DNA of 64,000 nucleotides from Bolinopsis microptera (Eukaryota > Ctenophora > Tentaculata > Lobata > Bolinopsidae): assembly GCF_026151205.1 (NCBI RefSeq), contig NC_087080.1, positions 1,001,812-1,065,811 of the forward strand, written 5' to 3'. Made by a program: the position numbers and the translations under genes. Of this stretch, positions 12,801 through 25,811 are shown one piece after another. The notes under the pieces are model-generated. The model was given only the letters and a program-made list of their open reading frames with translations, was not told the origin of the DNA and ran no database searches. How positions within the stretch are numbered: position 1 is the first letter of the stretch; each line of letters begins with the position of its first letter.

Positions 12801-15800
12801 TGATCATTCTAAAAAGGTATAACAAATTGGTACTGTAAAAATCCTCACAGCACACAGTCTCTAAAAAAATAACGATACAAAAATTTTGAAAATCCGAGCA
12901 AATTTATTTTTATCGTGCACTGGCCCCAAGTTAATGAATGTTACTCGTCTAAATTTCTTCGAAGTAGCGCGCGCCGCGCTTTCTTCTAAAAATGGCCCGA
13001 TGGCAAGTGCTACGAAGTATATTAGCGCGCGCCGGGCCAGACCATTAACAATGGTCAAACACCTTAGTAATATTTAGCTTACTAGTTTATTGCTTATAGA
13101 GCGTTGCGTTACTGAGCCGCGCCGCGCACTCAATTATGCAACCACACGTTAGATTGGCGATATGCGCTTAGCGCTATAAACTGGGCCTCGCCGAGCTGCG
13201 ACGAATTGCAACATTATCAATTAAGTATATTACTCGATTTTAGCTCTCACGAGCTTGAAAATAGCGCGCTGCGCACAAAGATTGGTGTGCCACGAATAGT
13301 AAGTCATAATTTAGTTAATTGAAGATGTCAATTCTTCGCAGCACGGCGAGCCGCGAAGCCCAGTAATGCATTTCGCCAATTTAATATATATATTTTGATT
13401 GACGGTATCAACCCATCGAGATCGTTGGGCAACGATCGACGATGGGTTGCGAAGCAAGAATGCTAGTTTGCGCGGCACGTCGAAGTGGCGAAGTCCTCCA
13501 AATATATATCTATAACGTGTGGGTGCGAGAAACATTATTGGCCAAGTAGTGCATTGCGCTACAACATAATTGAGTGCGCGGCGCGCCCAAGTAACGCATC
13601 GCTATATTGTATCACGTTGCGACCCCCACGGTCGTTTCACCCCTTTATCGTTACGACGATACAGGGGGAGCCGCGCACTTCGTGCGCGGCGGGTCATACA
13701 ACGTATGACAATCGCTATACAAGTCATTTAGTACATAGTACGAATAAAAATTGTGGCGCGATGCACTACTGGGCCGGCTGCGCTGCGCATCCATTAATGC
13801 TTTTCGCAACCACATTTCGTTAGATCGGCAAAATGCACCATTGGGTCTCGCCGGGATGCGAAGGATTGACATTGTCAATTAACTGTCAACACATCGGTAT
13901 GTGACTCTAAAAATAAAACTAACTGCCGATTTCAAAAGCGCCGCGCATTCGTGCTTCGCATCGACGATCTGGATGGGTTAACATCGTCAATCAAATTTAT
14001 AATGCAATGTATTTTATTTTTGGGTGCTTCAAATGAAATTCATTAAGTTTTTTCAGCGGTCAGACAATGCCTGACCTATAATTTTATTGATTAAATGCAG
14101 CTGAGCCGTGCATGTGAGTGGTAAACTTGCGAGTTTATAATCTACTAACACAAGCGTCGAGTTGATTTGTGCTTCGCAATTACAGAAACTACTCATATCA
14201 GCGACAATGTTCAATGTTATGTATTTCAAATAAACATTGTACGGGTATCACTCAATCAATGCACATGAAATGTTATTAATGCAATTGCCTATTTCTCCAG
14301 CTCTTTTGTCTTTTCCTGAAATATGTTCATGATAGTTGAATCCATTTTGTCACATAGTTTGATTGGGCAAAGCATACCATTGTTTAATGTTTACCAATTA
14401 TTTTTTCAAAGTATGATAAATATTTGATATTGAATATTATATCGTGCAGTCTCCATTGTTTTCACATATAATGATTAGATTTCACATAGCTTAAATCTTT
14501 GTTATGAACGCTATTCGTTGTTTTTATATGTACTGTAAGATGCATTATTAAAACTGTCGAACAAACTTTTTGCTTTGAATTTGGTACAAAGTAGAATATT
14601 CATTTTGCTAGTATAGTTAGAGTATTCGATTTTGTTAGTTTCCATTGAAACCTTATCAACCAAGGAAGCTCGCCCGATCGCTTCGATAAGAAGCTGTACC
14701 CATGAGGTTTACAATTAAAACTATTCAATCAAAATCTATAGATGCATATCACTGGTAGTCAAATTTGGAGGTTTCATACACAGCTTGTTTTGCACATTTC
14801 ATGACTTTTTAGCCATTTAAATGTGCCACTATTGATTATGTCGAAATTTCTTGTTTCATTGAAAAATTTCTTGTTTCATTGATCTAGAAAAATATTTCAA
14901 CGGAAATCATGTTAATTTAAAACTATTTTGTTTCTTGTTTCATTGAAAATAAGTATGTAAAATAATTAGATCAGAGAATAATAGTATCCATTGTCCAATC
15001 GCGGAACTTGAAGAAAGTGAAATATTTGCTTGCGCCCCATTCAGAACATGCAGATTAATATTTATGCTAATCTACGTGTTGTAACATCTATGGTGCTTTA
15101 TATATTGTGTCGGTGATAAATCGATCGGAATTTTGGTGCAAGTTGGTTCTGTTCACTTTCTGGTGTTCTTCATTTGGTTTGGTTTGAATTTTTTTAGTTC
15201 TCCCGATCTGGTTCATCAACAACAATTTTATCGAACTTCTGTAGAACGTTTTGGGAGGTGATATAATCGTCATATCACCATATTGATAGCCTAAGCCACA
15301 CTGTTTAATTTTAGCCTATATCACTTTCAGTTAACTTTTAAAACATACGGTTCCATACAGTTGTTTGATTTTTGGTTCCAGTCTGGCAAACAGCAATGAT
15401 GAAGTAAATTTGTTTCTTTTTATTGTAGTTTAGAAAGTTATAGATTTATGTGTGTTCTAAATGTTCAATGTTAAATTGCAATTAATTTGAGCAAACAAAT
15501 TTTGCTGCATCAACAGTAAACCCTTCCCCCTTGAACAAATTAGGAGATTTTGGAAGACTTTTTATTGAATTTCTGAAATTATGTGTTTCTAGCATTAATG
15601 TGTTTGTTTCTAGCAATAATGTGTTTTTAGCATATAGGGCAAAATTCTAATGCTAGTACTTAAGTTAAGTTTTCAATATCTCCCCAAATTAAAGCAATGA
15701 TTTGGTCAGCAGGAACCCTTTGTTACGCTACTGTGCAATCAATCGAAATTCTCGTCCATTTGAGATATAGATTTTATCTGAATCATCTGAAGGCTCAAAT

Positions 15801-15868
15801 TCAGTACTTGTTTTGTTAATCTGCAATCAGCAACTTACTTTAAAATATTTTAAAAGAATCCGTTCAGA
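9862..15868. other. Intergenic, repeat-derived DNA without a supported gene
   Basis: Mostly AT-rich dispersed repeats. Short TTAGGG-like runs occur at about 10453, 10492 and 10951, within a block repeated nearby (ggttagggttgggatcagat). The block 12140-12200 is related, in reverse complement, to 52537-52600. GC-rich islets with alternating GCGC lie at 12960-13990 and house a MITE. Copies of a tttcattgaaaa motif occur near 11990 and 14850-14950. The stretch around 10316 (gctgattccgaat) recurs at 63955-64000. Open frames here are short and lie in repeats on both strands. Confidence 0.7.
13607..13709 (+). mobile_element. MITE, 8-bp target-site duplication family, copy 1 (103 bp)
   Basis: Ends TTGTATCACG...ATGACAA form imperfect terminal inverted repeats of about 22 bp. 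The element is flanked by a perfect 8-bp duplication, tcgctata, at 13599-13606 and 13710-13717. The middle carries the palindrome gccgcgcac/gtgcgcggc. Related copies lie at 55934-56053 and 61277-61417. It has no coding capacity, so it would be moved by a transposase encoded elsewhere; an 8-bp duplication fits the hAT and P superfamilies. Confidence 0.85.
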
Positions 15869-16589
15869 ATGAAAATGACAGAAGTCGACCGACTCAATGA
15901 AAGCTTCAGTACTGGAATTTATGTGAAAGTTTCCTACAAAGATGAAATAAGGAAATTTAAGATATTGGATCATGAAAAACCTTACGATGATATCTTGAAT
16001 GTGTTAAATCGACAGTACGATTTCGACAGTTACTCAAATGGGAATGTAAGACTAAGTTACATTGATGACGATGATGATGAGATAACGGTAAATGCTACAA
16101 ATATCTGTCAATAAATTTAACATTTTCTAAGTAGAGTATTTGAACCTCACATTGGACTCCCTCTCCCTCAATAATACCCAGTTAACATTTCCCACTGCAG
16201 GTAAGCTCCAACAGGGAGGTTGTTGATGCGCTGAACAGTTTAAGTAAAAATGGGTGCTGCATTAAACTGAAGATTAAAGATGTGACGGATGAGAGTGGTT
16301 CTGACAGTGGAGATCACCAAACTGAAACTACACATGATACTAATAATCAGGTTACAAATATATCACTTTTAATTATCTCTGTGTAGAACAAGGCATACTG
16401 CAATTCATTTTGTATCTAGAGATATTTTATCTCATTTGACTCAGTTATTTTTTCCTGTGGACTTGACATCTATATTTGATAATTGAATACCTCCTGAACT
16501 TTTCCTAATTCAGTTGACAGACACCGCTGTAAAAATGGAGGTGATTGAGAACTCCGACCTTCAGAAAGAAATCGACAATGTTATTGCAG
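15869..16589 (+). CDS. PB1-domain 5' exons of a multi-exon gene (likely N-terminus of the homeodomain gene downstream)
   Basis: Three exons: 15869-16087 (ATG at 15869), 16201-16350 and 16514-16589, with phases 0, 0 and then 1. The first two join to give residues of about 19-100 that fit a PB1 domain. They show VKVSYKDEIRKF at the first strands, PYDDILNVL in the helix, and an OPCA-type acidic motif YIDDDDDEITV followed by SSNREVVDAL, then CCIKLKI as the last strand. PB1 is a ubiquitin-like fold that pairs with other PB1 domains. An acidic Ser/Asp/Thr linker follows, then TAVKMEVIENSDLQKEI. The donor at 16351 (GTTACA) is weak. Joining to the zinc-finger and homeobox exons is inference from strand, order and phase. 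Confidence 0.75.
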
Positions 16590-17373
16590 GTAAATTAACG
16601 TTCTTGATGTGACCGCATGCTTTGAATTAGGAAGTAGGCCGACAAACATTCTTCCTAAAATTTGGAGGTGTATATCATATAAGCATTAAGCATATAGTAA
16701 TTCTCTTTAAACAAAAGCCCCTTGTAAGATCTCTACACAAGACACCTTTCCCACCTTTTCCTGTGCAACTGTTGCACATAACCAATCCCGTCCTTAATAT
16801 GGCAGAGATTAGTTACAATGTACCTCTAATCGCTACCATATTACCTTAAAATCGGAACACCCTTTGTTCGTTGCTCCTGAATTTTCCTGCCATTTTCTTC
16901 CTCTCAGGGCTTTGTTCAGCCCACATTGCCGGATCACAATGGCAGAGTGACAAAGGCTGGAGAGGGAAAAGATGGAGAACTTATGAGCTCTAGTTAAATT
17001 ATCAGCGACAAATTGTGAAACGTATTTTCACATAATAAGTAGAATTTGATAACCGTATTATTGGAACCACCTGGCAAAATCTAAAGAATTAGGTGTGATA
17101 CTACCACGGCCAACTCCATTGTGCCGAAATACAATTATCGATTATTTTGATGCCATCTGGTTTTTTAGATTAAACACTGGCGGAAAAGTTCTGTAATCCA
17201 CTCGATTTCAAATGTAATTAATTACAACGTCTCCACAAAGCAACCTATCTGTTGCTGTTAGACGATGACACCTGTTGTACGCTATCAATAAATCCTGATT
17301 ATACGCAACTCTATTTTCCTGATCTCGCTACACATCTCACCAACATTTGGCTTCAAAATGGTTTCTCTTCCAG

Positions 17374-17518
17374 AACTCAATCATACATATCACAAGAATT
17401 GCACAGAAGTGGGGATGATGGTTATAATTAGGAATGTTAAATGTGGACGCACTAAGCTCATCAGACAGCCGGGAGCCGTGTTAGTTGCCATACTTTTCAT
17501 TAGAGACCCAGCTGAATG
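17374..17518 (+). CDS. Candidate exon, unknown function
   Basis: The acceptor ctcttccag and donor tg|gtaata bound an open stretch of about 48 codons that starts in the phase (1) left by the exon ending at 16589 and ends in phase 2. The peptide includes NVKCGRTKLIRQPG and VLVAILFIRDPAEW and resembles no family I know. Support is the splice signals and phase only. Confidence 0.33.
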
Positions 17519-18036
17519 GTAATATTATTTGCCGTAAAATAATCCCCCGTAATTCAAGTAATGTAAATAGCTGGCACAGTTAGTTCGCCAAATAAGATGA
17601 ATAATTTAATAAACCCCCGAATTTACGGTCAAATCTGTTCTTGACGCTGTACCTTAAATTTTAAAATTAACTCCTATCATCCGGGCTGAGGTCTCGGAGA
17701 GCCCCGTAACGTGCGATGTTAATGTAACCACTCGAAATATAGCACGTTCTCGAATCTTGCGCCATCCGCAGCTCCCCCCATTGCACTTCAATTATATGAG
17801 AGTCTGCGAGCTTTGATAAAATTCAAAGAAAAGCTCAGTATTTTATTTTTGAATTCATTGGAGGTCTGAAACAAAAGGATAAGGTTGATAGTTGATATAA
17901 GTTACCGAGGGGTGTAAATTGAAGGACGGACCACAACGCACGAATATCAACCAAACTCGAACTCGCACAAAGAAGTACTGTATTTAGATTTGATTAGAAG
18001 CTTGTTTTGGTGGAATGATTGGAACCTGTCAACCAG

Positions 18037-18246
18037 CTAGCACTCTATATTTCTATTAAAACACATTTTCAAATACTTGACAAGTCGAACATTGTCCTGC
18101 TCACATGTCCACCATACAACCTCCCTACTCCTCCCCACAAACGGCTCCGTGTTTTCTACCACTCCGTGAGGTCCCCCACCTTCAAATCACTCACATCTGT
18201 TGATCAGGATTCGGATGAAGAAAATCCATTACGGGTCCATGTTTAA
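18037..18246 (+). CDS. Candidate coding segment, Pro/Ser-rich with acidic end
   Basis: An open frame with protein-like composition (CPPYNLPTPPHKRLRVFYH, then SVDQDSDEENPLR). It can begin at the acceptor accag (exon from 18037, phase 0) or at ccgtgag (from 18171, phase 2). Only the second matches the preceding candidate exon. The possible donor at 18235 (gtccat) is poor and the frame stops at 18244. Function unknown. Confidence 0.28.
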   Translation, partial: LALYISIKTHFQILDKSNIVLLTCPPYNLPTPPHKRLRVFYHSVRSPTFKSLTSVDQDSDEENPLRVHV

Positions 18247-18837
18247 CATAAGCGCAAGTGCGTTGAAGTGTATATTTTAAAGCCGTGATAAGAATCGACT
18301 TGCCTCGAAAACACCTCTCAACACTGAGATTGAGTCAACAGCCACTCATGCATTCTCCCTCCCGAATATTTGTTCTCATGATTTAATATCAAATCAAGAA
18401 AACTTTGCTACAGTCTCGTGTACAAGTTCTGAGTCACGTGACACTGTGAACGAGTCACGTGACCACGGAGTTGACCACCGAGTGGTTAAAACGAATCACG
18501 TGATTAAAGTGGCTCCACACATTGGCTGAGAGATCCAGAGCTTAATAGAATACCCCCTACCGACTTTGAATTATCTTTAATTAATTATATTGTGTAACAA
18601 ATTGTTTAGTTCTCAAAATGTCACAATATCACGATTGATGGTAGATGCGGGAGTGGTTTTATCAACAGTAGTCTTGAATATTCTTTAGGAGAAAATCTGG
18701 TGGCGCTTCTCAGTCCGAGTTAATGGGTGTATCTAGGTAAACTATCTATACTAGGTAAACTTGTCACTTATAAAAGTTTAAATAGAGTACTTCATCATAG
18801 TAAATGTGTAAGTACTTATAGATGCTGGACAAAACAG

Positions 18838-18990
18838 ATTGAAATATTTACTATTCCAATTCCACCCCGAATGATGTGTTGGTGCATGTCAAAAACCGGA
18901 GGATACCTCCGCAAACGTTTGTGCTTCCTCCGCCAATCACAAGCCGCTATTCCACTCACGTGTCCTTATTCCACCACTCACGAGGCTGAG
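18838..18990 (+). CDS. Candidate Cys/Arg-rich exon
   Basis: 51 open codons, phase 0 at both ends, between an acceptor (caaaacag) and a donor (gctgag|gtattg). The peptide has MMCWCMSKTGGYLRKRLCF and later LTCPYSTTH. The Cys/His spacing does not fit a standard zinc finger. Phase 0 out matches phase 0 into the zinc-finger exon at 21869. Confidence 0.33.
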
Positions 18991-19955
18991 GTATTGCCAT
19001 CTGCAGGAGTAACTGGGCCATCAGATTTGATCTGATTTCAAGGAGGGGGCCATCAAGGTTTTAGAGCTGAAAATTAGGGCCAGTTAGTGGCTCGTTAATG
19101 GGTTATTTTGAAACAGAAGAATTAAAGGTCAGACCCTCTCAGAAAATCGGTCACTAAATATTTTATAACTTTTATTAAATTAATGGTCCGTAAAGTGTCA
19201 AATCTGCTATAAAATGGTTGCATGAGGTGCAATATCTGGCTGCACGGATTTATTAGAAATAATGCCTGAATTGTGAATATTGGCTCCGGGGCTCAGATCT
19301 AGATTCAATTATGAAGAAATATCTCCCAGCAGAAGTCCTTTACTTCAGAATACACTGTGCCCGAATAGCTCTTTTCCTCCGAATCTCCAAATAGTAGGAA
19401 ACATGTTTGACCGGGGGGTGCCTGCAGTTTGCCCCGTACTACTCTTTCAATTTAGATAAGACTGGGATTTTGCCAGCAGCAGCAGCCGGGCTGAGCTCAA
19501 GAATTTTACTTGAGATACAGCTTCAAGATTTGACCAAGTTTTCGAACATTCCTGCCAATACCAGTTAATAAAACCCGGCAATCCAATGGGAAGACAAATA
19601 GCAGGCCACGTGACCATACGACTTGTTCTGAATAAAGTAAACTCAAACGTACTCAACTGGATTTGAATTCCTTATTGGATTACCCTGACTACAGTTAGGG
19701 AAAACTCCACGGTTTCCAGGGCACCTTTACTAATTAAATACCAGCGCAGTTGGAATGTGAATACTGAATACCACAACTGTTTCTCGTGAACGCAATATTA
19801 CCCCCCACTTGACCCTACTCAGCCTGGTTCTGAGTAGCATATAATCGGTCCTGAGGTCTCCAGCAGCCTGGGTTTCACTTAGATATACTAAAGCTCTCTT
19901 TAAAGCTCTCTGATAGATTGCGTATCTCACACAATGTCTCAATACGTCAACTCTT

Positions 19956-20014
19956 CATATCACCATCAGTCGTAATGATGACGTAATGATGACGTCACCA
20001 TATCACCATCAGTC
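19956..20014 (+). repeat. GTAATGATGAC insert between 16-bp direct duplications
   Basis: catatcaccatcagtc occurs at 19956-19971 and 19999-20014 around 27 bp of gtaatgatgac units ending in tgacgtcac. Confidence 0.85.
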
Positions 20015-20106
20015 AGTAATATCTCCACCACCCTAAACACCACCCTAACTCACCTCACCTGTAAGTGCCCTCAATTACTGTATAGAATATAATAGACAGA
20101 GGTCCC

Positions 20107-20226
20107 GATGACAGGGTCGAGACATGAGGGGGACCTTCCCGTGGGCTCCTGATGACGTAATGATGACGTAATGATGACGTAATGATGACAGGGTCGAGAC
20201 AGGAGGGGGACCTTCCCGTGGGCTCC
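20107..20226 (+). repeat. 43-bp flank duplicated around a TGATGACGTAA array
   Basis: The stretch from gatgacagggtcgagaca to gtgggctcc occurs at 20107-20149 and 20184-20226 with one mismatch. Between them lie three units of tgatgacgtaa, the same unit class as at 8811, 19972 and 21813. Confidence 0.85.
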
Positions 20227-20648
20227 CCCTACTTAATTCCATAATTTAGACAAATTAATGGGTGTTTTGGGGGAGGCAGGCCGAGGAAATAGCAGAATAC
20301 AAGTTAAGAATTATAGCAATGCAGGGGCCTGTCAGGGGGTAGGGTTGATGTATGTTGTTTCCGGAAATCGTTAGACGGGTTATCATGTTAATTAGTGATG
20401 TTTTAAGTTGGGGTCCTCGGAGTGCGCTGTGTAATGATCTGGGAAATTATTTCTTAATCGACTGAGCAGGTGATCAATTCACTTAGCTGAGCCACTGCTG
20501 TATACCTCCCCACTGCTGTAGACACAGCTATTGTTGGTCACGGTCAGAGTCAGTTTATCCTTGATTTTGGCAGTTATAGCCCAGGTAATGCGGGCTATTT
20601 CAGTCATGTTTTATAGGCCAGGCAGTCAGCCGGTTGAGTTAGATCAAG

Positions 20649-20734
20649 AATAGAAAAGTTTAGTTGAATTTACCGATTCACTTTGCTTAAGAAATAGAAA
20701 AGTTTAGTTGAATTTACCGATTCACTTTGCTTAA
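20649..20734 (+). repeat. 43-bp tandem duplication
   Basis: Two identical adjacent copies beginning aatagaaaagtttagttg and ending ctttgcttaag. Nothing else is recognisable nearby. Confidence 0.85.
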
Positions 20735-21788
20735 GTCATCAATATTTCAGTTCTAAAAGGGTTGACAAAATGAGTGGAACTTTCCCGTTGAAATGTTAAT
20801 CTAACACCGGGATTGGTAGATAGGTTGTGACGACGAGGGAGGTCTGATAATTTGAACGATATATTTCCATAATCACAAATAGTTCTGCCATTAAACAGTA
20901 AATACGTTCTGTATGCTTGTACCGGACGTGTTCCCCCAGTTTATTTCCTTATTATACGCCGTTTCACGCGTAACCACCCCCTATAAATATTCCTGTAATT
21001 ATATCTTCTAAATTTACCCGCTATATTATTCGGCCGATTTAAGAGTCTGTAAGTTGTACCTCCGCAAGCAATCCTTACAACAAATACTTCCCTCGGTGTG
21101 TCCGGAGCCATCAGAGTTATCCCTCATCTCATCCACCGCTCAATATTTCATCAAAATATCATCAAATCTCAAATCGAGCCATAGTCCACTAAATCGTCCG
21201 CTATAAACATAATATCTACCCCTGTTCGGCCGAACCAAACCAATTTCTATCAATTACAGACATGTATAATTGTTGATGAAAATATATCCCGGTTTTTGAT
21301 AATTGATATATAAATATCTATACTCCTGGTTCTTGATAATCGATATATTCCTATGTGCTTGATAATCGATACGTTCAGGAGTCCGCGGGAGCAGGACAAT
21401 TGGCGAAGAACCAGTGGTTGTTCCGAACATCTTCTCGTCGTTCCAGGGCAAAGCAAAGCGCCAGTTTGAGGTGGGTGGTCCAATTATTTGGGTTATTATG
21501 AGATTGGGGATGATGACGTAAAGAGTTGAGTAAGACAGTAAGACCATGAGAGATCAAATTTTCTGAGAGAACCTTTTCTAAAATAGCAACTTTATGTGAA
21601 CTCATTGTCAACTGATTGTTTGAGCTCTTGCGATATCGAATGCTAGAGCGCGGTACCCACGTGTCTATATACTTACTTACTAAAAAAGTAATATAGCCCT
21701 GGCTAATGATGAAATAGAAGTAACCTCTCACAGAAGAGCATTCAGCTCGAAAACTTGTTCACATTCTTGTTTTGTGTTCCCAGATTCC

Positions 21789-21868
21789 ATGATTAACTCT
21801 CACATTACTACATGACGTAATGATGACGTAATGATGACGTAATGAGTTTAACCCTCTCATTCCTACAG
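21789..21868 (+). repeat. GTAATGATGAC array beside a duplicated 3' splice site
   Basis: The acceptor region ttaaccctctcattcctacag (to 21868) has a diverged copy upstream, ttaactctcacattactaca. Between them lie three units of tgacgtaatga. The downstream copy supplies the working acceptor of the zinc-finger exon. Confidence 0.6.
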
Positions 21869-21994
21869 ATAGAAGAAGGACTGGTGGTGTGCAGGTTGTG
21901 TCCCAGTGGCAGAACCATGGCCCCAACCATCGACCTCAATGTTATCAAGTCTCACACCAAGTCTGATATCCACATTATGGCACTTACTTATCAT
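21869..21994 (+). CDS. Zinc-finger exon (C2H2/U1-like), probably part of the homeodomain gene
   Basis: 42 codons, phase 0 at both ends, acceptor cctacag and donor cat|gtaagt. The peptide has VVCRLCPSG, then about 12 residues with a central aspartate, then SHTKSDIHIMAL. That is C-x2-C-x16-H-x5-H, with the H-x-x-S-x-x-H-x-x-AL end typical of U1-like and BED-like fingers. Phase 0 fits a direct splice to the exon at 34760, an intron of 12.8 kb filled with arrays. Nucleic-acid binding is inferred from the fold, and membership in the homeobox gene is inferred from position and phase. Confidence 0.6.
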
Positions 21995-22126
21995 GTAAGT
22001 TTTGTAAGTTTCTCATTGTCAGCTTTTTAAACTTTGGAGTGTTAACTACGATAAACAGACAAACAAATAAACAGATAAACAGACCAACAGATAAACAAAC
22101 AGACAGACACACAGATATGTGGATTG

Positions 22127-23636
22127 TAAAACAGAGATCCTTACAGTTACTCCTGAGCTAAGCTATTTGGGGTGTACTAGACTTTCTCACAGAGATCCTT
22201 ACAGTTACTCCTGAGCTAAGCTATTTGGGGTGTACTAGACTTTCTCACAGAGATCCTTACAGTTACTCCTGAGCTAAGCTATTTGGGGTGTACTAGACTT
22301 TCTCACAGAGATCCTTACAGTTACTCCTGAGCTAAGCTATTTGGGGTGTACTAGACTTTCTCACAGAGATCCTTACAGTTACTCCTGAGCTAAGCTATTT
22401 GGGGTGTACCAGACTTTCTCACAGAGATCCTTACAGTTACTCCTGAGCTAAGCTATTTGGGGTGTACTAGAATTTCTCACAGAGATCCTTACAGTTACTC
22501 CAGAGCTAAGCTATTTGGGGTGTACCAGACTTTCTCACAGAGATCCTTACAGTTACTCCTGAGCTAAGCTATTTGGGGTGTACTAGACTTTCTCACAGAG
22601 ATCCTTACAGTTACTCCTGAGCTAAGCTATTTGGGGTGTACTATAATTTCTCACAGAGATCCTTACAGTTACTCCTGAGCTAAGCTATTTGGGGTGTACT
22701 AGACTTTCTCACAGAGATCCTTACAGTTACTCCTGAGCTAAGCTATTTGGGGTGTACTAGACTTTCTCACAGAGATCCTTACAGTTACTCCTGAGCTAAG
22801 CTATTTGGGGTGTACTAGACTTTCTCACAGAGATCCTTACAGTTACTCCTGAGCTAAGCTATTTGGGGTGTACTAGACTTTCTCACAGAGATCCTTACAG
22901 TTACTCCTGAGCTAAGCTATTTGGGGTGTACTAGACTTTCTCACAGAGATCCTTACAGTTACTCCTGAGCTAAGCTATTTGGGGTGTACTAGACTTTCTC
23001 ACAGAGATCCTTACAGTTACTCCTGAGCTAAGCTATTTGGGGTGTACTAGACTTTCTCACAGAGATCCTTACAGTTACTCCTGAGCTAAGCTATTTGGGG
23101 TGTACCAGACTTTCTCACAGAGATCCTTACAGTTACTCCTGAGCTAAGCTATTTGGGGTGTACTAGACTTTCTCACAGAGATCCTTACAGTTACTCCTGA
23201 GCTAAGCTATTTGGGGTGTACCAGACTTTCTCACAGAGATCCTTACAGTTACTCCTGAGCTAAGCTATTTGGGGTGTACCAGACTTTCTCACAGAGATCC
23301 TTACAGTTACTCCTGAGCTAAGCTATTTGGGGTGTACTAGACTTTCTCACAGAGATCCTTACAGTTACTCCTGAGCTAAGCTATTTGGGGTGTACTAGAC
23401 TTTCTCACAGAGATCCTTACAGTTACTCCTGAGCTAAGCTATTTGGGGTGTACTAGAATTTCTCACAGAGATCCTTACAGTTACTCCAGAGCTAAGCTAT
23501 TTGGGGTGTACTAGAATTTCTCACAGAGATCCTTACAGTTACTCCTGAGCTAAGCTATTTGGGGTGTACTAGACTTTCTCACAGAGATCCTTACAGTTAC
23601 TCCTGAGCTAAGCTATTTGGGGTGTACCAGACTTTA
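22127..23636 (+). repeat. 58-bp minisatellite, about 26 copies
   Basis: The unit begins cacagagatccttacagtta and ends gtgtactagactttct. Copies are nearly identical, with recurrent variants (tactagaa/taccagac, cctgag/ccagag) shared between non-adjacent units, as expected from unequal exchange. It lies in the intron after the zinc-finger exon. No exon copy is included. Confidence 0.97.
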
Positions 23637-24110
23637 TCATGATCCCAAGATCCCAATAATCTTTAAGTAATTATTTCCTATTAGCTGCAACAAAGATACA
23701 ATCCGTCTATTAAAGTGTAGAATATTATGGAGACCACATACCTACGAAGTTCTATTACTAAAGAATGGTATTCATTACGTAATACGAAGGCTCTCATTGA
23801 CCGTTTAGACAATTCATGGAATTTTAGATGAACCACAATCATAACCACGTGATATCTTTGAAATATCCTTCTGTAATCAATGATACAACACCTTCAGCAT
23901 TGTGTTATCAAATTCCAAGTCAGAGAGTTCATTTCATCTCCACACAGAGCGAGTTTTGTTCAAACCCCTCCCCGACAATAGTGCTAAAAATCACTCATGT
24001 AAACATTGCATTTCTCCAATTGATCCCCACAGTTTAATTAAAATTTTCGAGCGCAGTGCCATGTGCTCACGGACGCTCCAAATTAATTCGAATAGATGGT
24101 TATTCTGCCG

Positions 24111-24348
24111 ATCCGTTAACCACAGGTCAATCAGTCACGTGACCAAATCCCGGGATCTGATTGGCTATGCGCCAGAGCACGTGACCAAACCGGAGATTCC
24201 AGTTGGTTGGATCCGGTCACCAGATATCCCGATTGAAGGAGCTACCGACCCTGGTGACGGGGATAGTAACCATAGTAACAGTGGTTACTCTGGTGACGGG
24301 GAATTCAAGCGGGCTAGATATGCAGATTATACCACTGAACATAATTAA
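24111..24348 (+). CDS. Unassigned open frame, Asp/Gly/Ser-rich end
   Basis: An open frame reading through SRDLIGYAPEHVTKPEIPVG and ending GEFKRARYADYTTEHN before TAA. An acceptor-like aaccacag precedes it, in phase 2, which does not match the zinc-finger exon upstream (phase 0). It could be an alternative terminal exon or chance. The 39-bp insert-plus-duplication at 24251-24302 keeps its frame. Confidence 0.22.
24251..24302 (+). repeat. 26-bp GTAACC-type insert between 13-bp direct duplications
   Basis: ctggtgacgggga occurs at 24251-24263 and 24290-24302. The insert has agtaacc near its start and ggttact at its end, so it is partly palindromic. Confidence 0.85.
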
Positions 24349-24521
24349 TCAACTTTAGGGCTGACCACTACCCCCACAGATTGGATCCTCAATTTTGGTT
24401 GATTTTCGTTGGACCGTGAATATAATTTGATATATATATATATACGCTAGCGCTGGAGATTAATTATTTCCTAACGTCGGCCATTTCTGCTCTTGATAGT
24501 CTAAACATTTGGATAGGGATA

Positions 24522-24563
24522 TATCAGTCACCATAGTGACCATAGTAACCATAGTATCAGTCA
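24522..24563 (+). repeat. 24-bp CCATAGTGA/GTAACCATAG insert between 9-bp duplications
   Basis: tatcagtca occurs at 24522-24530 and 24555-24563 around ccatagtgaccatagtaacc plus atag. Confidence 0.8.
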
Positions 24564-25295
24564 GGGTTAATGTTAGCTGGAGATACTCAGACCATATACC
24601 AGATTTCTCAACCATCGGTTGCAATATAGATAAGTGGTGGATTGAATAATAAAAGTGATCATAATCGTTATTGTCAACAAAAGAACCGAACATATTGACG
24701 GGGGCTAACAGTAAGTCACAGATAATTGAGGGTTTTAAATCATATTGCCTGCACTCACTTCCTGGCAACTTCAGTTTAAATGAGTGCAGCCAGTGCTTCT
24801 GTGCGGCCTGAACCGATCAATTGTTATTTGTTACTTAATTCATATTACCCGGTATTGTTTACCGATTATGAGTTACCTATAATTAATCGTCGATTTTACG
24901 ATTATCTCCGGGTTAAATTCGGTCCACTTATTGTGATTCAGAGCCAACTCTCGGCATTATGAAATTATCCTAGCCTTTATTTCAGACAGGTCACGTATTG
25001 TAGTGGCGAGTCTCGTGATACTGAGACTGTATCATTGAGCCCTACAGGCTGTGAAACTCACCTTTTCACCACTATTTAACACCTTGTTTAACTTCACCTG
25101 GGTTAGATAGGGTACCTCAAGTGAAAAGCAGGGTTATTAAATTAGAAGTTCACAGCGTACAGTTTCACAAGACAGGCGGGGAGAAGCCTGGGGCTGTTCC
25201 ACTGAAGACAACTTTTATTCAATTAAAGTTTTCACAATGGAGGATTCTGAGACCAAATGTTAACTTTCAGTAGAAGTGAAAACTGAATTCAATTA

Positions 25296-25811
<516 letters not shown>

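Larger units (their letters stand above)
16590..21868. other. Long interval holding candidate exons and simple repeats
   Basis: No domain is recognisable between the PB1 exons and the zinc-finger exon. Three exon-like segments are listed separately. An alternative exon beginning at 16908 (acceptor ctctcag) would continue phase 1 for about 29 codons to a TAG at 16993-16995 and could be an alternative 3' end. The remainder is AT-rich with CACGTG-rich patches (18430-18510) and array insertions near 20 kb. Confidence 0.4.

Noticed and set aside
12861-13878. Several open frames in a GC-rich patch
   Set aside because: Short, on both strands, in palindromic repeat DNA including a MITE; amino-acid composition follows base composition.
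16908-16995. Alternative exon continuing the PB1 series to a stop
   Set aside because: The acceptor is good and the phase fits, but the peptide is low-information and would exclude the downstream exons; kept only as a possible alternative end.
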